Positions 11,349 to 22,336 of a DNA stretch of 64,000 nt are shown one piece after another. Made by a program: the position numbers and the translations under genes. The notes under the pieces are model-generated. The model was not told the origin of the DNA. It ran no database searches and saw only the letters and a list, made by a program, of their open reading frames with translations. How positions within the stretch are numbered: position 1 is the first letter of the stretch; each line of letters opens with the position of its first letter. The stretch is from Zanthoxylum bungeanum (lineage: Eukaryota > Streptophyta > Magnoliopsida > Sapindales > Rutaceae), in NCBI GenBank assembly GCA_019454045.1, contig SKCR01032776.1, forward strand, positions 186,001-250,000, given 5' to 3'.

Positions 11349-13231
11349 TGTTGGACAATTATGACCCATATAATCACTATTTTGTAAAGGACATGTTGTT
11401 CTTGTACAAAATTACCTATGTGGCAAAGGAAATTAGTTCTTATGATTAGTTACAGATTAATAAGACATGAGACATTATTAATCAACGAAATGTTTAATCA
11501 TTAAATATCCATAGTCGTAGTATCATCGAGACTGGACATCGATAATGCGGAATAGGCTAGTATTGCACTTGTGCGCGTTATGGAAGCTTAATGACATAGT
11601 TCTCATATATTTAATTATTGGATACTTATGCAAGTGTGATATGAGGTTCTATTTGCCGATGGTACGGGAACAGCTTCGCTCTGGATAGACCCCTCGGAAT
11701 CCTATTGGTAGTATGACTATGTGTCTATGGGAATCTGAATCAGGGTAGGTGTATTTGGTCTTAACTTGAGACTTGCATTGCTAATACTTGCGACAATCAG
11801 TATACTTTGGTTTTGGTCGTCCGAGGCTTTAACAAGTTCTGTGTATGCCTCTTTTGGGTATACTGGGAATCATAGTGTGTTGGGTGTGATGTCAAGATGG
11901 AAATATCACTTCAGTCATATGGAGAAGATGATCACGCAAGGATACAGAACTGGTACTCTTAAATGTTGCAGCTATCAGGATAATATGACTAGGTCATGAT
12001 TATCCTATTATAAAGACTAGTTGCTAGTGATCCGATATATGTTTCGCTCGGGGCAGACATAATTCCAGCCCCAAGCCTAGCATGTGACATCCGATACTGG
12101 ATCGTAATATGTCATACACTGTATACTACGCCTGATAAAGATTATATATTCTTCGTTGAATATTTCTGGAGAATTGGATATGCATGGTGCTTTGCTAGAA
12201 GAAACCATGTCTTGTAAATCGGTAAGAACGTGGTACGGGGTACGCACATGTTCGGATAGTCCGATGACCGTAAATACTGCCAACATTTCCAGGGATCTCT
12301 TGGGTCGCTTCCCAAAGCTTCACCGATGAGATTTGACTCAAATAGAGAATTAATCTGGGATTAATTATGAGAGAGAAAAATTAATCTGAGATTAATTACG
12401 GCAAGAATTAATCTAGGATTAATTAACAGAGAGAAAATTAATCTGGGATTAATTACGTACATGATTAATCTGGGATTAATTCGACAAGAAGAGAGAACAC
12501 GATTAATTTGGAATTAATCGGTAAAATAATATTAATAATTAAATTGGAATTTTCTATTTAATTTATTTATTTGGGCTAAAATAATATATTGGATATATTA
12601 AATTGAAATTGGATTTTTATTCTAGCGAACGAATTAATTTGGAATTAATTCGTAAGCGACTTCCGTAATAAATTTGCTAGGCATTATTATTGATTTAAAT
12701 TGGATTTAATTACATCGTGACAGAAAGTTCATTTAATCGGATTAAACGCAACCGAGCCCGAAGTGTGTTGTCTAATCCCACTTGAATTTTGAATTTAATT
12801 GGGTGGGACCCATCACTCACATCACTTGTCAAAGGTGATGGTGGTAGTTGGCAAAGAGTAAATGGTTTTTTCAAAAACCACTTGCCTTTATCCAACATGG
12901 TTTTTGAAACCATAAATAACACACACTTATTTTGGAAACCATGACTATTGATCTTCTCTCAAAATTCTCTCTTTGGCCAAACACTATACTCATTGGAGGA
13001 GAAATTTTTTCTTTCAAAATTTGTTCTTGTTAGCACATAAAGAGTGAATCAAGGTGATAGGGAAACTCACCCAAGTGTTGGAAACACTCAATAAAGCTTG
13101 GAGCTTCCACCTACATCCATGGAAAAGTTATGAAACTCATCCGATCATTGTAAGTTTTTTCCGCAAACTTCTTTATATATTCACACACAAATCATCTTAG
13201 AGATCATTGACATATTCTAGGAACAAAAACA
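11349..13231 (+). repeat. Copia-1 3' LTR
   Basis: About 1.88 kb, starting TGTTGGACAATTATGACC and ending ...TTCTAGGAACAAAAACA, similar to the LTR end at 61478-61494. Bases 12350-12500 contain about six copies of a near-palindrome ATTAATCTGGGATTAAT. The right end abuts a LOG gene fragment of Athila-1, so copia-1 probably inserted into that gene. The rest of LOG would then lie left of the window. Confidence 0.85.
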
Positions 13232-13416
13232 TGTACAGCCTTTGAAACAATTCCTATTTGTCCAAGATTGCCACCTCCATATACTAAGTGCATATTCCTA
13301 TCAGCTATGACTCTACCCAATTTCTGTGCTGCCTCAATGAATTCTAGTTTAGAACCAACACTAGTACCGTAAAATACACAAATGTTTACAACTCGTCTTC
13401 TTGAAGTTTCTTCCAT
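13232..13416 (-). pseudogene. LOG-like cytokinin-activating enzyme, N-terminal fragment in Athila-1
   Basis: LOG enzymes release active cytokinin bases from riboside 5'-monophosphates. Sixty-one codons remain from the ATG at 13416. They include ICVFYGTSVGS (LOG start, normally CGSS) and the glycine-rich nucleotide-binding motif LVYGGGNLGQIGIVSKAV. The frame then runs into the copia-1 LTR at about 13231, so the PGGxGTxxE active-site region is absent. It shares 42 of 61 residues with the full copy at 36425-37078 by hand count. Plant LOG genes usually contain introns and this one shows none. It lies downstream of Athila-1 integrase on the same strand, so it belongs to that element. Family identity is strong; function is lost. 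Confidence 0.85.
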
Positions 13417-13688
13417 TTTTTATTTTTTTATTTTTATTTTTTGAACTCTGGATGTCTTCAAGAGTGCAATGATGAGTTGAATTTTATAGCACCTAAAAAA
13501 GGGTGAGTAATAATAACACTAGTACCTCCCAAATGATAATTATTAGCTAAACAATAAAATATATCGTGAAAGTCAAAAAGTCTGGATCCTATCGGAGAAA
13601 ATAAAAGAAAATAACAAATCAAATCACAATTATTAGTTAAAGACAAAAAGAAAATAATATTTACAGGAAGTAACATACTGATTGACGC
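13417..13688 (-). other. Conserved spacer between cysteine-rich ORF and LOG
   Basis: Read on the minus strand, an acceptor-like TTTTCTCCGATAG is followed by GGATCCAGAC, a TACTAGTGTTATTATTACTC block and CATCCAGAGTT just before the LOG ATG. The same order occurs upstream of LOG at 35590-36424. A short frame here (GSRLFDFHDIF... to ...IITHPFLGAI) resembles one in the other element (GSRHFD...IINHPFSGTI). It may be a small exon or coding remnant. I do not recognise it. Confidence 0.5.
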
Positions 13689-14183
13689 CTATGAGTCAGG
13701 GACAAGCTTCCCGTCCAATTTTCTTATAAATTGGCAAACATGGTCTTTTAAAGTCAGATTCCCGAGACTTAAATGTTGTCTTTCTTTTTGGAACTTTGAA
13801 TATAATATGTGAATTGCGTGATGCACATATCCACTGGAATGCGTCTCAAGAGTCAATGATATGTCATCCAAAGACTCCTTACTCAAGCCATCCCTAATGA
13901 ATTTAATTTTATCTTCACGGTTATCAGACATCATTCCTAAACAACGACAACGAGTATTACATGTCGTACATGCACATTTATAGCAAACTCCCATTCTTTT
14001 AGCTATTCTCTTTTTAGCATAGGTGTTTCTTCCTAAACCAGATAGATGTGAAATAAAAGATTCAGAAGACTCACCTGCCAATCTGACCCGTCCTTCAATA
14101 ATCCAACGAATGTCATTAGGAATACCTTTGATCATCAGAAGTCTCATCCGTTCAATGCGAGCTTTGTAATCCTTCATCAGCAT
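13689..14183 (-). CDS. Arg/Cys-rich 164-aa ORF in the env-like slot of Athila-1
   Basis: An intact ORF lying after integrase and before LOG on the same strand. Residues 51-63 are basic (GRNTYAKKRIAKR). A cysteine cluster follows at residues 67, 70, 72, 75, 79 and 81, then SDNREDKIKFIRDGL. This basic patch, Cys cluster and hydrophobic 'FI..G' order is reminiscent of the cysteine-rich nucleic-acid-binding proteins of carlaviruses and relatives. The C-terminal 65 residues match nothing I know. Other Athila elements have an env-like ORF here. A splice-acceptor-like TTTTGTAG lies about 70 bp upstream (14254), so it may be read from a spliced RNA. The reading frame is clear; the family is a guess. 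Confidence 0.5.
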   Translation of the reverse strand: MLMKDYKARIERMRLLMIKGIPNDIRWIIEGRVRLAGESSESFISHLSGLGRNTYAKKRIAKRMGVCYKCACTTCNTRCRCLGMMSDNREDKIKFIRDGLSKESLDDISLTLETHSSGYVHHAIHILYSKFQKERQHLSLGNLTLKDHVCQFIRKLDGKLVPDS

Positions 14184-14490
14184 TTAGAGGGAGAGAAGGA
14201 AATTGCTTGTGAAGATTTGTGAGAAATTTTTCCATCCTCAAATGTGACTTTACCTACAAAAGTAAACACACAAAAATAAAAATCATCAAATCTGAATATA
14301 TACACAAATTGCATGGGTTGCCTCCCAGCTAGCGTTAAGTTTAACGTCGTCAGCTAGACATGACTACCCAAATGTTAGGCTGGATCTGAAAACATTTTAT
14401 TTTTGTCGCTCAAATGATTCTCCCCAGTAGTGCTTGACACGCTGGCGATTTACCCTGAATGTATTGTTGGATTTGGGGTTGTATATCTCA
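14184..14490 (-). promoter_or_regulatory. Inter-ORF region with candidate splice acceptor
   Basis: On the minus strand the sequence GCTAGCTGGGAGGCAACCCA is followed by a T-rich run and TTACTTTTGTAG at about 14254. The Athila-LOG element has the same arrangement (GCTAGCAGGGAGGCAACCCA, then TGTTGTTTTGTAG) at 35284-35373 and again at 35945-36034. Conservation between diverged elements suggests a role, most simply an acceptor for a spliced downstream message. Confidence 0.45.
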
Positions 14491-15640
14491 ACAACTCCAT
14501 AGGGTAACACCTGAGTAATCACAAATGGATCTGACCACTATGATTTCAGCTTTATGGGGAAATGTTTCAACCGTGAATCGTATAACAACACCTGTTGCCC
14601 TGGCTCTAGTTGTCTGCGCATTATTTTTCATGCCATTTCTTTATCTTTTCTTTGTAAAGTTTGGCATTCTCATAAGCCTGTGGGTGAAATTCCTCCAATT
14701 CGTTAAGTTGGTGGAGTCGTTTTTCTCCTGCTGTTTGTAGATCAAGATTCAACTTCTTCAGCGCCCAATACGCTTTGTGTTCAAGCTCCACTGGAAGATG
14801 GAACGATTTCCCAAACACCATTCGATATGGGGACATACCGATGGGTGTCTTGTAAGCTGTTTGATAAGCCCATAATGCGTCATCCAGTTTTTCAGACCAG
14901 TCCTTCCATGTTGATCCAACGGTTCTCTCCAAAATTCTTTTGATCTCCCTGTTTGAAACTTCAACTTGACCATTTGACTGCGGATGGTAAGCAGTGGGAA
15001 CTTTATAAGTAACTCTGTATTTGGATAGAAGTGCATCAAAATATCTGTTGTAGAAATGTGTTCCTCCATCACTGATAATCGCCCGAGGTGTTCCGAAGTA
15101 AGTGAAACTATTATTTTTAAGGAATTTTATCACCAGTTTTGAATCAATTGATGGCAGTACAATTACTTCAACCCATTTGGAGATATAATCTACCGCAACT
15201 AGTATATATAGGTTTCTGAATGATGGAACAAAAGGTCCCATAAAATCAATCCCACATACATCAAATATCTCCACTTCCAAAATGTTTTGCAGAGGTCCTT
15301 CATTTCCCCTCGATATATTTCTCGTTCTCTGTCACCTGTCATATTGAAGAGCAAATAAGTAAGCATCCTTAAATAGAGTGGGCCAGAAAAAACCTGATTG
15401 TAAGAATTTGGCTGCAGTTTTATTTCCGCTGAAGTGTATGCCATATGGTGATGAATGATAATTCTGCAGAACATTGTTGACCTCCTCATGTGGAACATAA
15501 CGTCTCAGTAATTGATCAGCACATCATTTGAACATGTACGGCTCATCCCAGACATAATGTTTGAATTTCTTGAAGAATTTCTTCTGTTTCTGATGTGTCC
15601 ATTCCAACGGCCATTTGCCCGATACTATGAAATTTACATA
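14491..15640 (-). pseudogene. pol: Athila-1 integrase
   Basis: Integrase joins element cDNA to host DNA. An intact stretch from 15280 to 14621 holds the catalytic core: CGIDFMGPF (Asp), IISDGGTHF (Asp) and [12 protein letters not shown] (Glu), with exactly 35 residues between the last two. Upstream (about 15300-15640) is the zinc-binding part (HEEVNNVLQNYHSSPYGIHF-like) with stops. Downstream (14490-14620) the C-terminal part continues with a stop and frameshift. The order RT, RNase H, integrase is that of Ty3/gypsy. The residue patterns ([29 protein letters not shown]) are typical of Athila. Confidence 0.88.
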
Positions 15641-16211
15641 GTCAGCATACCAAGGGAAATCATGTTCTTTCATGGCAAACAACTATTCATATGGAAAAGT
15701 TTCTTTGATTGTAAGTTCATTGCTAGCTGTTTCTCCATTCTCGAGCCTCGATAAGTGATCTCCCATTTGGTTTTCTCTCTCTTTCATGTCTCTGATCTCC
15801 ACATCAAATACTTGAAGAAGAAGAACCCATCGGATCAATCTGGGTTTGGCATCTTTATTCGCGATCAGATATTTGATTGCTGAATGATCTGTGTAGACCA
15901 CTACTTTGGGACCCAGCAGATATGAGCAGAATTTATCAAAAGCGAACACAACTGCGAGCAACTCCTTTTCAGTGGTTGTGTAGTTGAGTTGAGCTTTATT
16001 CAGAGTTCTGCTAGAATAGTAAACTGTTGGAAAATTTTTGCTTTGCGTTGTCCCAAAACTGCTCCTACAGCAAAGTCACTAGCATCGCACATCACCTCGA
16101 ATGGAAGGGTCCAGTCCGGTGCTACTATGTTGGGAGCATAGATAAGCTTCTGTTTCAAGATCTCAAAAGCTTCGTGGCATGCTTTGGTGAAGTTGAAAGG
16201 CACGTCTTTTT
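15641..16211 (-). pseudogene. pol: Athila-1 RNase H
   Basis: RNase H degrades the RNA template. Readable blocks are [20 protein letters not shown] with the first catalytic Asp (about 16100), [20 protein letters not shown] with the Glu (about 15940), [12 protein letters not shown] with the next Asp, and [16 protein letters not shown] frameshift near 16000 separates the two parts, so it is not functional as it stands. Confidence 0.85.
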
Positions 16212-17156
16212 CTAGAAGATTGCATAGAGGTTTAGCAATCTCTGAGAAGTCTTTGATAAATCTCCTGTAAAATCCTGCATGTCCGAGAAAACTCTGAATC
16301 CCTTTGACAATTGTTGGTGGAGGTAGTTTTTCAATTGTCTCGATCTTTGCTTTATCAACCTTAATTCCCTTTTGTGAGATCCGATGTCCCAGGACGATGC
16401 CTTCCTACACCATGAAGTGGCATTTCTCCCAGTTGAGTACCAGGTTGGTAGCTTCGCATCTTTGTAACACTTTTTCCAGATTTGCAAACAATGGTCGAAC
16501 GAGTCTCCAAACAAAGAAAAATCATCCATGAAAACCTCCATACTTTTTTCCAGCATGTCTGAGAAGATGGCCATCATGTATTGTTGAAATATAGCATGAG
16601 CATTACATAGTCCAAATGGCATCTTGCGGAAAGCAAAAGTACCATACAGACGTGTAAAAATGGTTTTCTCTTGATCTTCTGGGGTGATGGCAATCTGATT
16701 ATATCCCGAATATCCGTCCAAAAAATAATAGAACTCATGTCCCGCAAATCTGTCTAGCATCTACTCAATGAATGGCAGCGGAAAATGTTCTTTCCTTGTT
16801 ACTTTGTTCAACTTCCTGTAGTCCATGCATACTCTCCATCCAGTCACCTTTCTTGTTGGAATCAGCTCGTTCTTTTCATTTGTGACTGCAATAATTCCTC
16901 ATTTCTTCGGCATACATTGCATAGGACTCCCCTACATGCTGTCAGAGATGGATAGATGATGCCGGCATCCAACCATTTGATAATTTATTTCTTCACGATC
17001 ATTCATGATTGGATTTAGTCTCCATTGATGTTCCATTGTGGCTTTGTATTCGTCATTCATCAAAATTTTATGCATGCAAAATGATGGACTAATGCCTTGA
17101 ATACTGCTATAGTCCAGCCAATGGCTTTCTTGTGTTCTCATAGCACTCTTAGCAAC
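16212..17156 (-). pseudogene. pol: Athila-1 reverse transcriptase
   Basis: Conserved Ty3/gypsy RT blocks read on the minus strand: VCMDYRKLNKVT (about 16810), LDRFAGHEFYYFLDGYSGYN, FAFRKMPFGLCNA, and the catalytic box as FMDD (residues 77-80 of the frame starting at 16760), a normal variant for the Athila group. A stop lies just before LDRFAG (16761) and a frameshift follows about 30 codons after FMDD. The catalytic Asp pair is still present. The HRISQKGIKVDKAKIETI and GFYRRFIKDFS blocks follow in shifted frames. Confidence 0.88.
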
Positions 17157-17839
17157 TTATCTTCCTGCTCCAGACTTGAGGGGGTTCAGAAGTAGCTTTA
17201 GTTTAAGTTGTGGTGGTTCTTCGATCGAGGGCTTGATTCGCTCATTTTTCGATAATTCCAAAATTTCCACATGTGGGGTCGATTTGAAGCGAAATCGTAT
17301 GTCAAGATAGTTGATACGTTCCATAATTTCATCATCTAGCTCGCTGTCAGTCATGTTGGTGATGCAAGCTTCAAGTTTATCTATGGAAAGTTGCGTTGCA
17401 TCAGTATCCTGGATAATACTATCTACAACATCAATTCTGAAACATTCCTCCTCATTTTCATCCCTCGAGAATTTCATGGCTTTGAAAACATTAAAGGTAA
17501 CTTCTTGGTCCTGTACTTTCATGGTTAGTTCTCTTTTTTTGTACATCAATAACAATTCGACCTGTAGCCAAGAATGGTCGGCCGAGGATGACAGGTACAT
17601 CTTTATCTTCTTCTATGTCAAGGATAATGAAATCTGCTGGGAGAATGAGTTTGTCGACTTTGACCAGCACATCTTCAACTACACCTCTTGGAAATGCGAG
17701 CGTTCTATCAGTAAGTTAAAAAGAAACTGAGGTAGGCTTTGCTTCTCCAATTTGCAGTTTCCTATAAATAAAAAAGGCATCAAATTAACACAAAGCTTTA
17801 CCGATGTAATGTTCTCCTATGGTACATGGGACGGTGAAA
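17157..17839 (-). pseudogene. pol: Athila-1 protease and protease-RT linker
   Basis: On the minus strand, LPADFIILD and VPVILGRPFLATG (about 17550-17660) are the end of the aspartic protease fold in Athila. They are followed by the linker QDQEVTFNVFKAMKFSRDE and the acidic LEACITNMTDSELDDEI stretch. The catalytic DTG region falls in the damaged part near 17700-17840. The linker's LEACITNMTD block recurs as FEACISQMTDEEL in the Athila-LOG element, which ties the two together. Confidence 0.75.
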
Positions 17840-19560
17840 CTACCAGGATCTTTCAACTTTGGGGCAAGTTTCCTCTGAATGAAGGCGCTGCATCCTTCCT
17901 TTCAATGCTACTGTCTCATAATCTCCCAATCTCCATTTTCGTGACAAAATGTCTTTCATGAATTTGACATAGCTGGGCATTTGTTCCAACGCTTCTGTAA
18001 ATGGAATGTTGATATGTAGCTTTTTGAAGACTTCCAAGAATCTATCAAACTGCTTGTCTAGTTTGTTTTTTTGGAGACGTTGTGGAAAAGGTTGAGGTTG
18101 AGTGAATCTTTCTTGATCTTTTTCCTTTTCTTCTTTTTCCTCTATTTGTGGCTCTGTTTCTTTTGGAACTTCCTCAATGGATGCCTTGATTCCAACATCT
18201 TTGTTGATTTCAGTACCGCTTTTCAAAGTAATGGCTTGACATTGCACTTTCCCTCTGTTCCTTGGATTTGGTTCTGTGTTGCTAGGAAGGTTACCTGGCG
18301 GTCTGTAACTCTGAGCATTGTCCAATTGTCCTATTTGATTTTCTAGTGCCTTTATAGAAGCTGATTGGCTTTGAAACATAGCATCATATGTTGGTTGTTA
18401 CTTTTTGAACATCTCTGCAATCCATTCTTTTATATCTGGTTCTTTCTCATACTTCTGGCCTTTGTTTTGTTGTTTGAATCCATGTGGTGGATTGTTCTTT
18501 TGCCCTGAATTGTTGCTCCATGTGAAATTGGGATGATTCCTCCACCCTAGGTTGTAGGTGTTGGAATATGGATTGTTCCCCTGTCTGTTGAAATTATTGA
18601 CATAATTCACCGTCTCATTATGTTGGTTTGTTTCTGGTGCTCCTCCATATGGTGAACTTGCAGATCTAATATTGCTTTGCATGCTAAGAGTTTCCATGAA
18701 TTTTCATATCTGATCCAGCTTGCCATTCACTGCTGTGTTGGCTCTAACTTCATAGATTCCTACGATTCATTGAATCATGCTCCTTTCTGATGGCCACAAA
18801 GAATTATTGTTGGCCGTTTCTTAAATCAAGTCCAAAGCCTGATCTTTTCTTTTTTCCATTAAAGCTCTTTCAGCCGCATCATCAATTGTGGTTCTCATCA
18901 GTCCAAAGAGTCCATTATAGAAAGTTTGGACTTGTAGCCACTTTGCAATTTCATGGTGACGACATTTCCTGAGCAAATCCTTGTACCTTTCCGAAGCTTC
19001 GCAGAGGGACTCTGAGTCATGTTGCACAAAAGATGTGATGTCATTCCTCAGCTTTGCAGTTCTGGCTGGTGGAAAATACTTTGCAAGGAATTCGGAGGCT
19101 AGAGTGTTCCAATTTGTGATAGAACCTGCTGGTAGTGAATGTAGCCAAGCCTTAGCTCTGTCTTTTAAGGAATATGGGAAAACACGCAATCTCATTTCTT
19201 CTTCAGTTGCTCGGTTGTAATTGAAAGTGCTGCAAACTTCCAAGAAGTTTCTGATGTGGGAATTAGGATCTTCAGTTGCATTCCCCCAAACTGAACTGAC
19301 TGGTGTATCATCTTAATGCATGTTTTGATGTCACACGCATTTGCTGGAAAGAGAGGAAGTACAATACAAGAAATGAAGCCGTCAACCACCAGAATAGTTA
19401 TGTCTCGAATGGGAATTGGTGGTGCAACCTCCAAAGGTTTAGGTTCCATGTTGATCAGTGCTTCTTGGCCTTCTCGCCTTTTCCCTTCTCAACTGTCTAA
19501 TGGTTCTTTCAATTTATGGGTCAAGCGGTCTGATTTCAAAGCTTCTCATTCTTCTCATGT
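17840..19560 (-). pseudogene. gag: Athila-1 gag
   Basis: Three frames make up a typical Athila gag: an N-terminal part (19192-19449), the capsid (18821-19243; LRVFPYSLKDRAKAWLHSLP, FLAKYFPPARTAKLRNDITS) and a C-terminal part with NPYSNTYNLGWRNHPNFTWS at about 18560 and SASIKALENQIGQL at 18340. An acidic region and KLHINIPFTEALEQMPSYVK follow. Frameshifts and stops near 19240, 18820, 18697 and 18397 break it. Athila-2 has a second copy at 23470-24560. Confidence 0.88.
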
Positions 19561-19666
19561 AGTGTCTGAGAACCTGAAACAAAAGAAAACAGAAATAATA
19601 AGTAAAAAGAAATTAGACACAAGTAAAAGTATCCAACCTCAAAATTAATAGTGAAAGAAAAATAAG

Positions 19667-19690
19667 TCCTCGGCAACAGCGCAAAAAACT
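19667..19690 (-). other. Athila-1 primer-binding site
   Basis: On the minus strand, TTTTTTGCGCTGTTGCCGAG directly follows the LTR end. It is a diverged form of the tRNA-Asp type PBS (TGGCGCCGTTGCCGGGGA) usual in Athila elements. Confidence 0.65.
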
Positions 19691-20132
19691 TGACCGGAGT
19701 AATCACACACGTATAACGCAAGCGCGTGTATCGTTCAAGTAGTATAAAATGTATCGATCCCACGAGGACTTAATACCTAAGCTATCAATTTATGAAGTCA
19801 AATATTTATGAGTATCTAATGGATTGGTTGTTTGATTGGATGGTGATTTTAAACTTAAAATAAGTAAAAAGAGCGCGAAAGTGAATTAAAGGAAAAATCA
19901 ATATTATTAAACTATCCAGGGTTGTGAATTCTTCCAATATCTTTTAAAGATGAAGTGGTTATCTCACGTTTGTGCAATATATTGGTTTATTAACCTGGAA
20001 CACGAATTTATGCAAAACCCTCTTCCGATGGTCAGATGAAAATACCTAGAATAACCCAATTAATCATATTCCTATGTCAACCAAGTTACCTGAATTCATT
20101 AAGATAAAGTTCCAATTATGGCTACCCCCGCG
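19691..20132 (-). repeat. Athila-1 5' LTR, truncated
   Basis: The LTR end (minus strand ...ACTCCGGTCA) matches the ends at 33859 (CGCCGGTCA) and 24786 (CACTGATCA). Homology with the other Athila LTRs, including the TGGCTACCCCCG block, stops at 20132, where copia-2 sequence begins. The rest of the LTR is not found beyond copia-2. Confidence 0.8.
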
Positions 20133-21164
20133 TGTGTAGGAAACGCTTTCTTCGCGCAGTGGAAATGTCTTAGGCACATGGATCAGACTTGAAAATTTTT
20201 TATGCCCTTCTCCTTTGAATGCAGAATGCTACTGCCACAACCACTAAAATTTTGCTTCAGTTTTAGACAAAATTCCAACCCTGAAACAGCCCCGAACAGT
20301 CCCCGAACAGCCCTAAATAGCCGGACAAAAACTGGACTATTTTGGACTCGATTCGCCCCCAACGCACTTGCAGAAACAACCCCTGAAATGCGTGGACAAC
20401 GGTTGTGTTTTGGTTCTGATTTTTCACTTGAAAATAGCCCCAACACAGCCCCAAAACATCATAAATGTTCCCCAAAAATTCTGGATTAAAACGAAACCAA
20501 ACCGAGTTCCGTTTCACCAAGAAAGGGGCGGCAATGAGCAAAAAACAATGCTCACTGCCGTGTACAATAAGAAAGAGATGAAGAGGATGATTTGTTCGAC
20601 ACCACAAGGTCTTTCGAACTATATATCATTACCAACAGAAACTTGTGTGGCCAAGACTCACAAAATCAATCCCTAAACGATTTAGAGATTTAATCATACT
20701 TTTATTTTATTTTGTTTTTCTTCTTTTCTATTGTTTTTGTTTTCCTCAACTTTTGAGAGAATGGAGAAGAAGATGAAAGGTGGTTAGGGTTAAGAATGAA
20801 AATCTCATCACAAAAAGAAAAAACAATTTTTATTTTATACTTAGGTTAATTTGTTTCCAAAACAAACAAACCCTTCCTCTCCTCCTATAGCAAGTTTCGG
20901 CCAAGGCATGCATTTTCCTCTTTAATGTTTTGTAACATAAATCAAGAATTTATTGTCATCATCATGACAAAATTAAAGATATAATAACCTTTTTAAATTT
21001 ATAACTTCCAAAGCTATCAATAGGCTTTCCAAAAACCATTTTTGGAATCTCAAAATAATATCCTTATTTATTAAATCATATATCTAATATAATTTAATTA
21101 TTTGTAATTAATAATTATTAATAAGACCATATGTTAAACTTTAACATAAAGTTCCAAGTGTGAC

Positions 21165-21198
<34 letters not shown>

Positions 21199-22187
21199 TA
21201 TATAATTGAACTATCCAATTATACTAAATCCGCTATAGTATATCGAGCTAGCACGGGGTCCAAATGGACCTACGGTTTCGAGCTCCAATAATCTCGAAAT
21301 ATTAATTAAGCTCTTAATTAAATATTCTAAATTATTAACTCCGGGTTATTCCACTAAAAACCCGAAGCTTCACTCTCGTTGCCGCAAATGAAATATTAAG
21401 CAGAACCAAGTCAGTGTCAATCGATATAGTCACTACATATAGATTAACCCTTCACTAGTATCTCGTAATTAGAGTTGGGTCATAATGTCCGTTATACCCC
21501 TCTAATTATTTTTATCTTAAGTACCATTGACTCTATATTGAACGATTTATTCATAACGATTATGAATTTTAATCTTTCTATTCATAATAGAAAGACTTGA
21601 GCGCTCTAACTTTTCAAATACCAAATCAACGCTTAAGAAAGATACTTCTCTACTTCTCGCAAGAAGGAGTGAACTCCATATCTATGTAAATCAAAGGACA
21701 TAGTCTGCCATGTAGGAGTTCGTAGTACACTCAGGATTAAGATCAATCTATATATGACCATCTAGTAGATCAAAATGACTTTCTTTGATTAACAGATATT
21801 ATAAGAATGTCATTTCCATCTGGATCCAGTCCTATATGATCATATAATATAAGGTGCATCCATTCTCATGTCCCTACATGGATGATCTCGGATCAAGGTC
21901 GCCATACAAATATAGAATGGACCGCAGCTATAGATAAACCACTAACAAAGTACCTGATTTGTTTGCTCTCTATGGACTATTTAAGATTTCTAACTTCAGA
22001 CTTAAATCCTTTTGTGTATGACACTCATACACTAAGTCTGAAGGCACATAAGTAATCTAGGGTATACAAGATAATTTATAATATGCGAAATTAAACAAAC
22101 ACTTTGATAAATGAATAATGCATCATTTTATTTCATAACACATAAAGACATTTACATTAGATGTAGTTTTGGGCATACATCCCAACA
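20133..22187 (-). repeat. Copia-2 3' LTR
   Basis: About 2.05 kb. On the minus strand it starts TGTTGGGATGTATGCCCAAA, directly after the purine-rich GCAAGAGGGAGAT, and ends near ...GCGTTTCCTACACA. The low-coordinate limit is fixed by the break in Athila LTR homology. The interior includes a (TA)n run and no coding sequence. The frames at 20183-20676 do not match known families. Confidence 0.75.
21168..21195. repeat. (TA)n microsatellite
   Basis: About 14 uninterrupted TA units inside the copia-2 LTR. Confidence 0.95.
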
Positions 22188-22201
22188 ATCTCCCTCTTGC
22201 A
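22188..22201 (-). other. Copia-2 polypurine tract
   Basis: On the minus strand GTGCAAGAGGGAGAT ends exactly at the LTR start, the normal position for the plus-strand primer. Confidence 0.75.
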
Positions 22202-22336
22202 CTAGAGAAAATGTGACATGTCACGTAATCCTAGAACATCTAGGTGACCTTCAAATACTTTAGCCGACAAGGTCTTTGTAAACAGATCAGCCAAGTTCTA
22301 TGCAGATGCAATCTTTGTGACGATAACATCTCTTCT

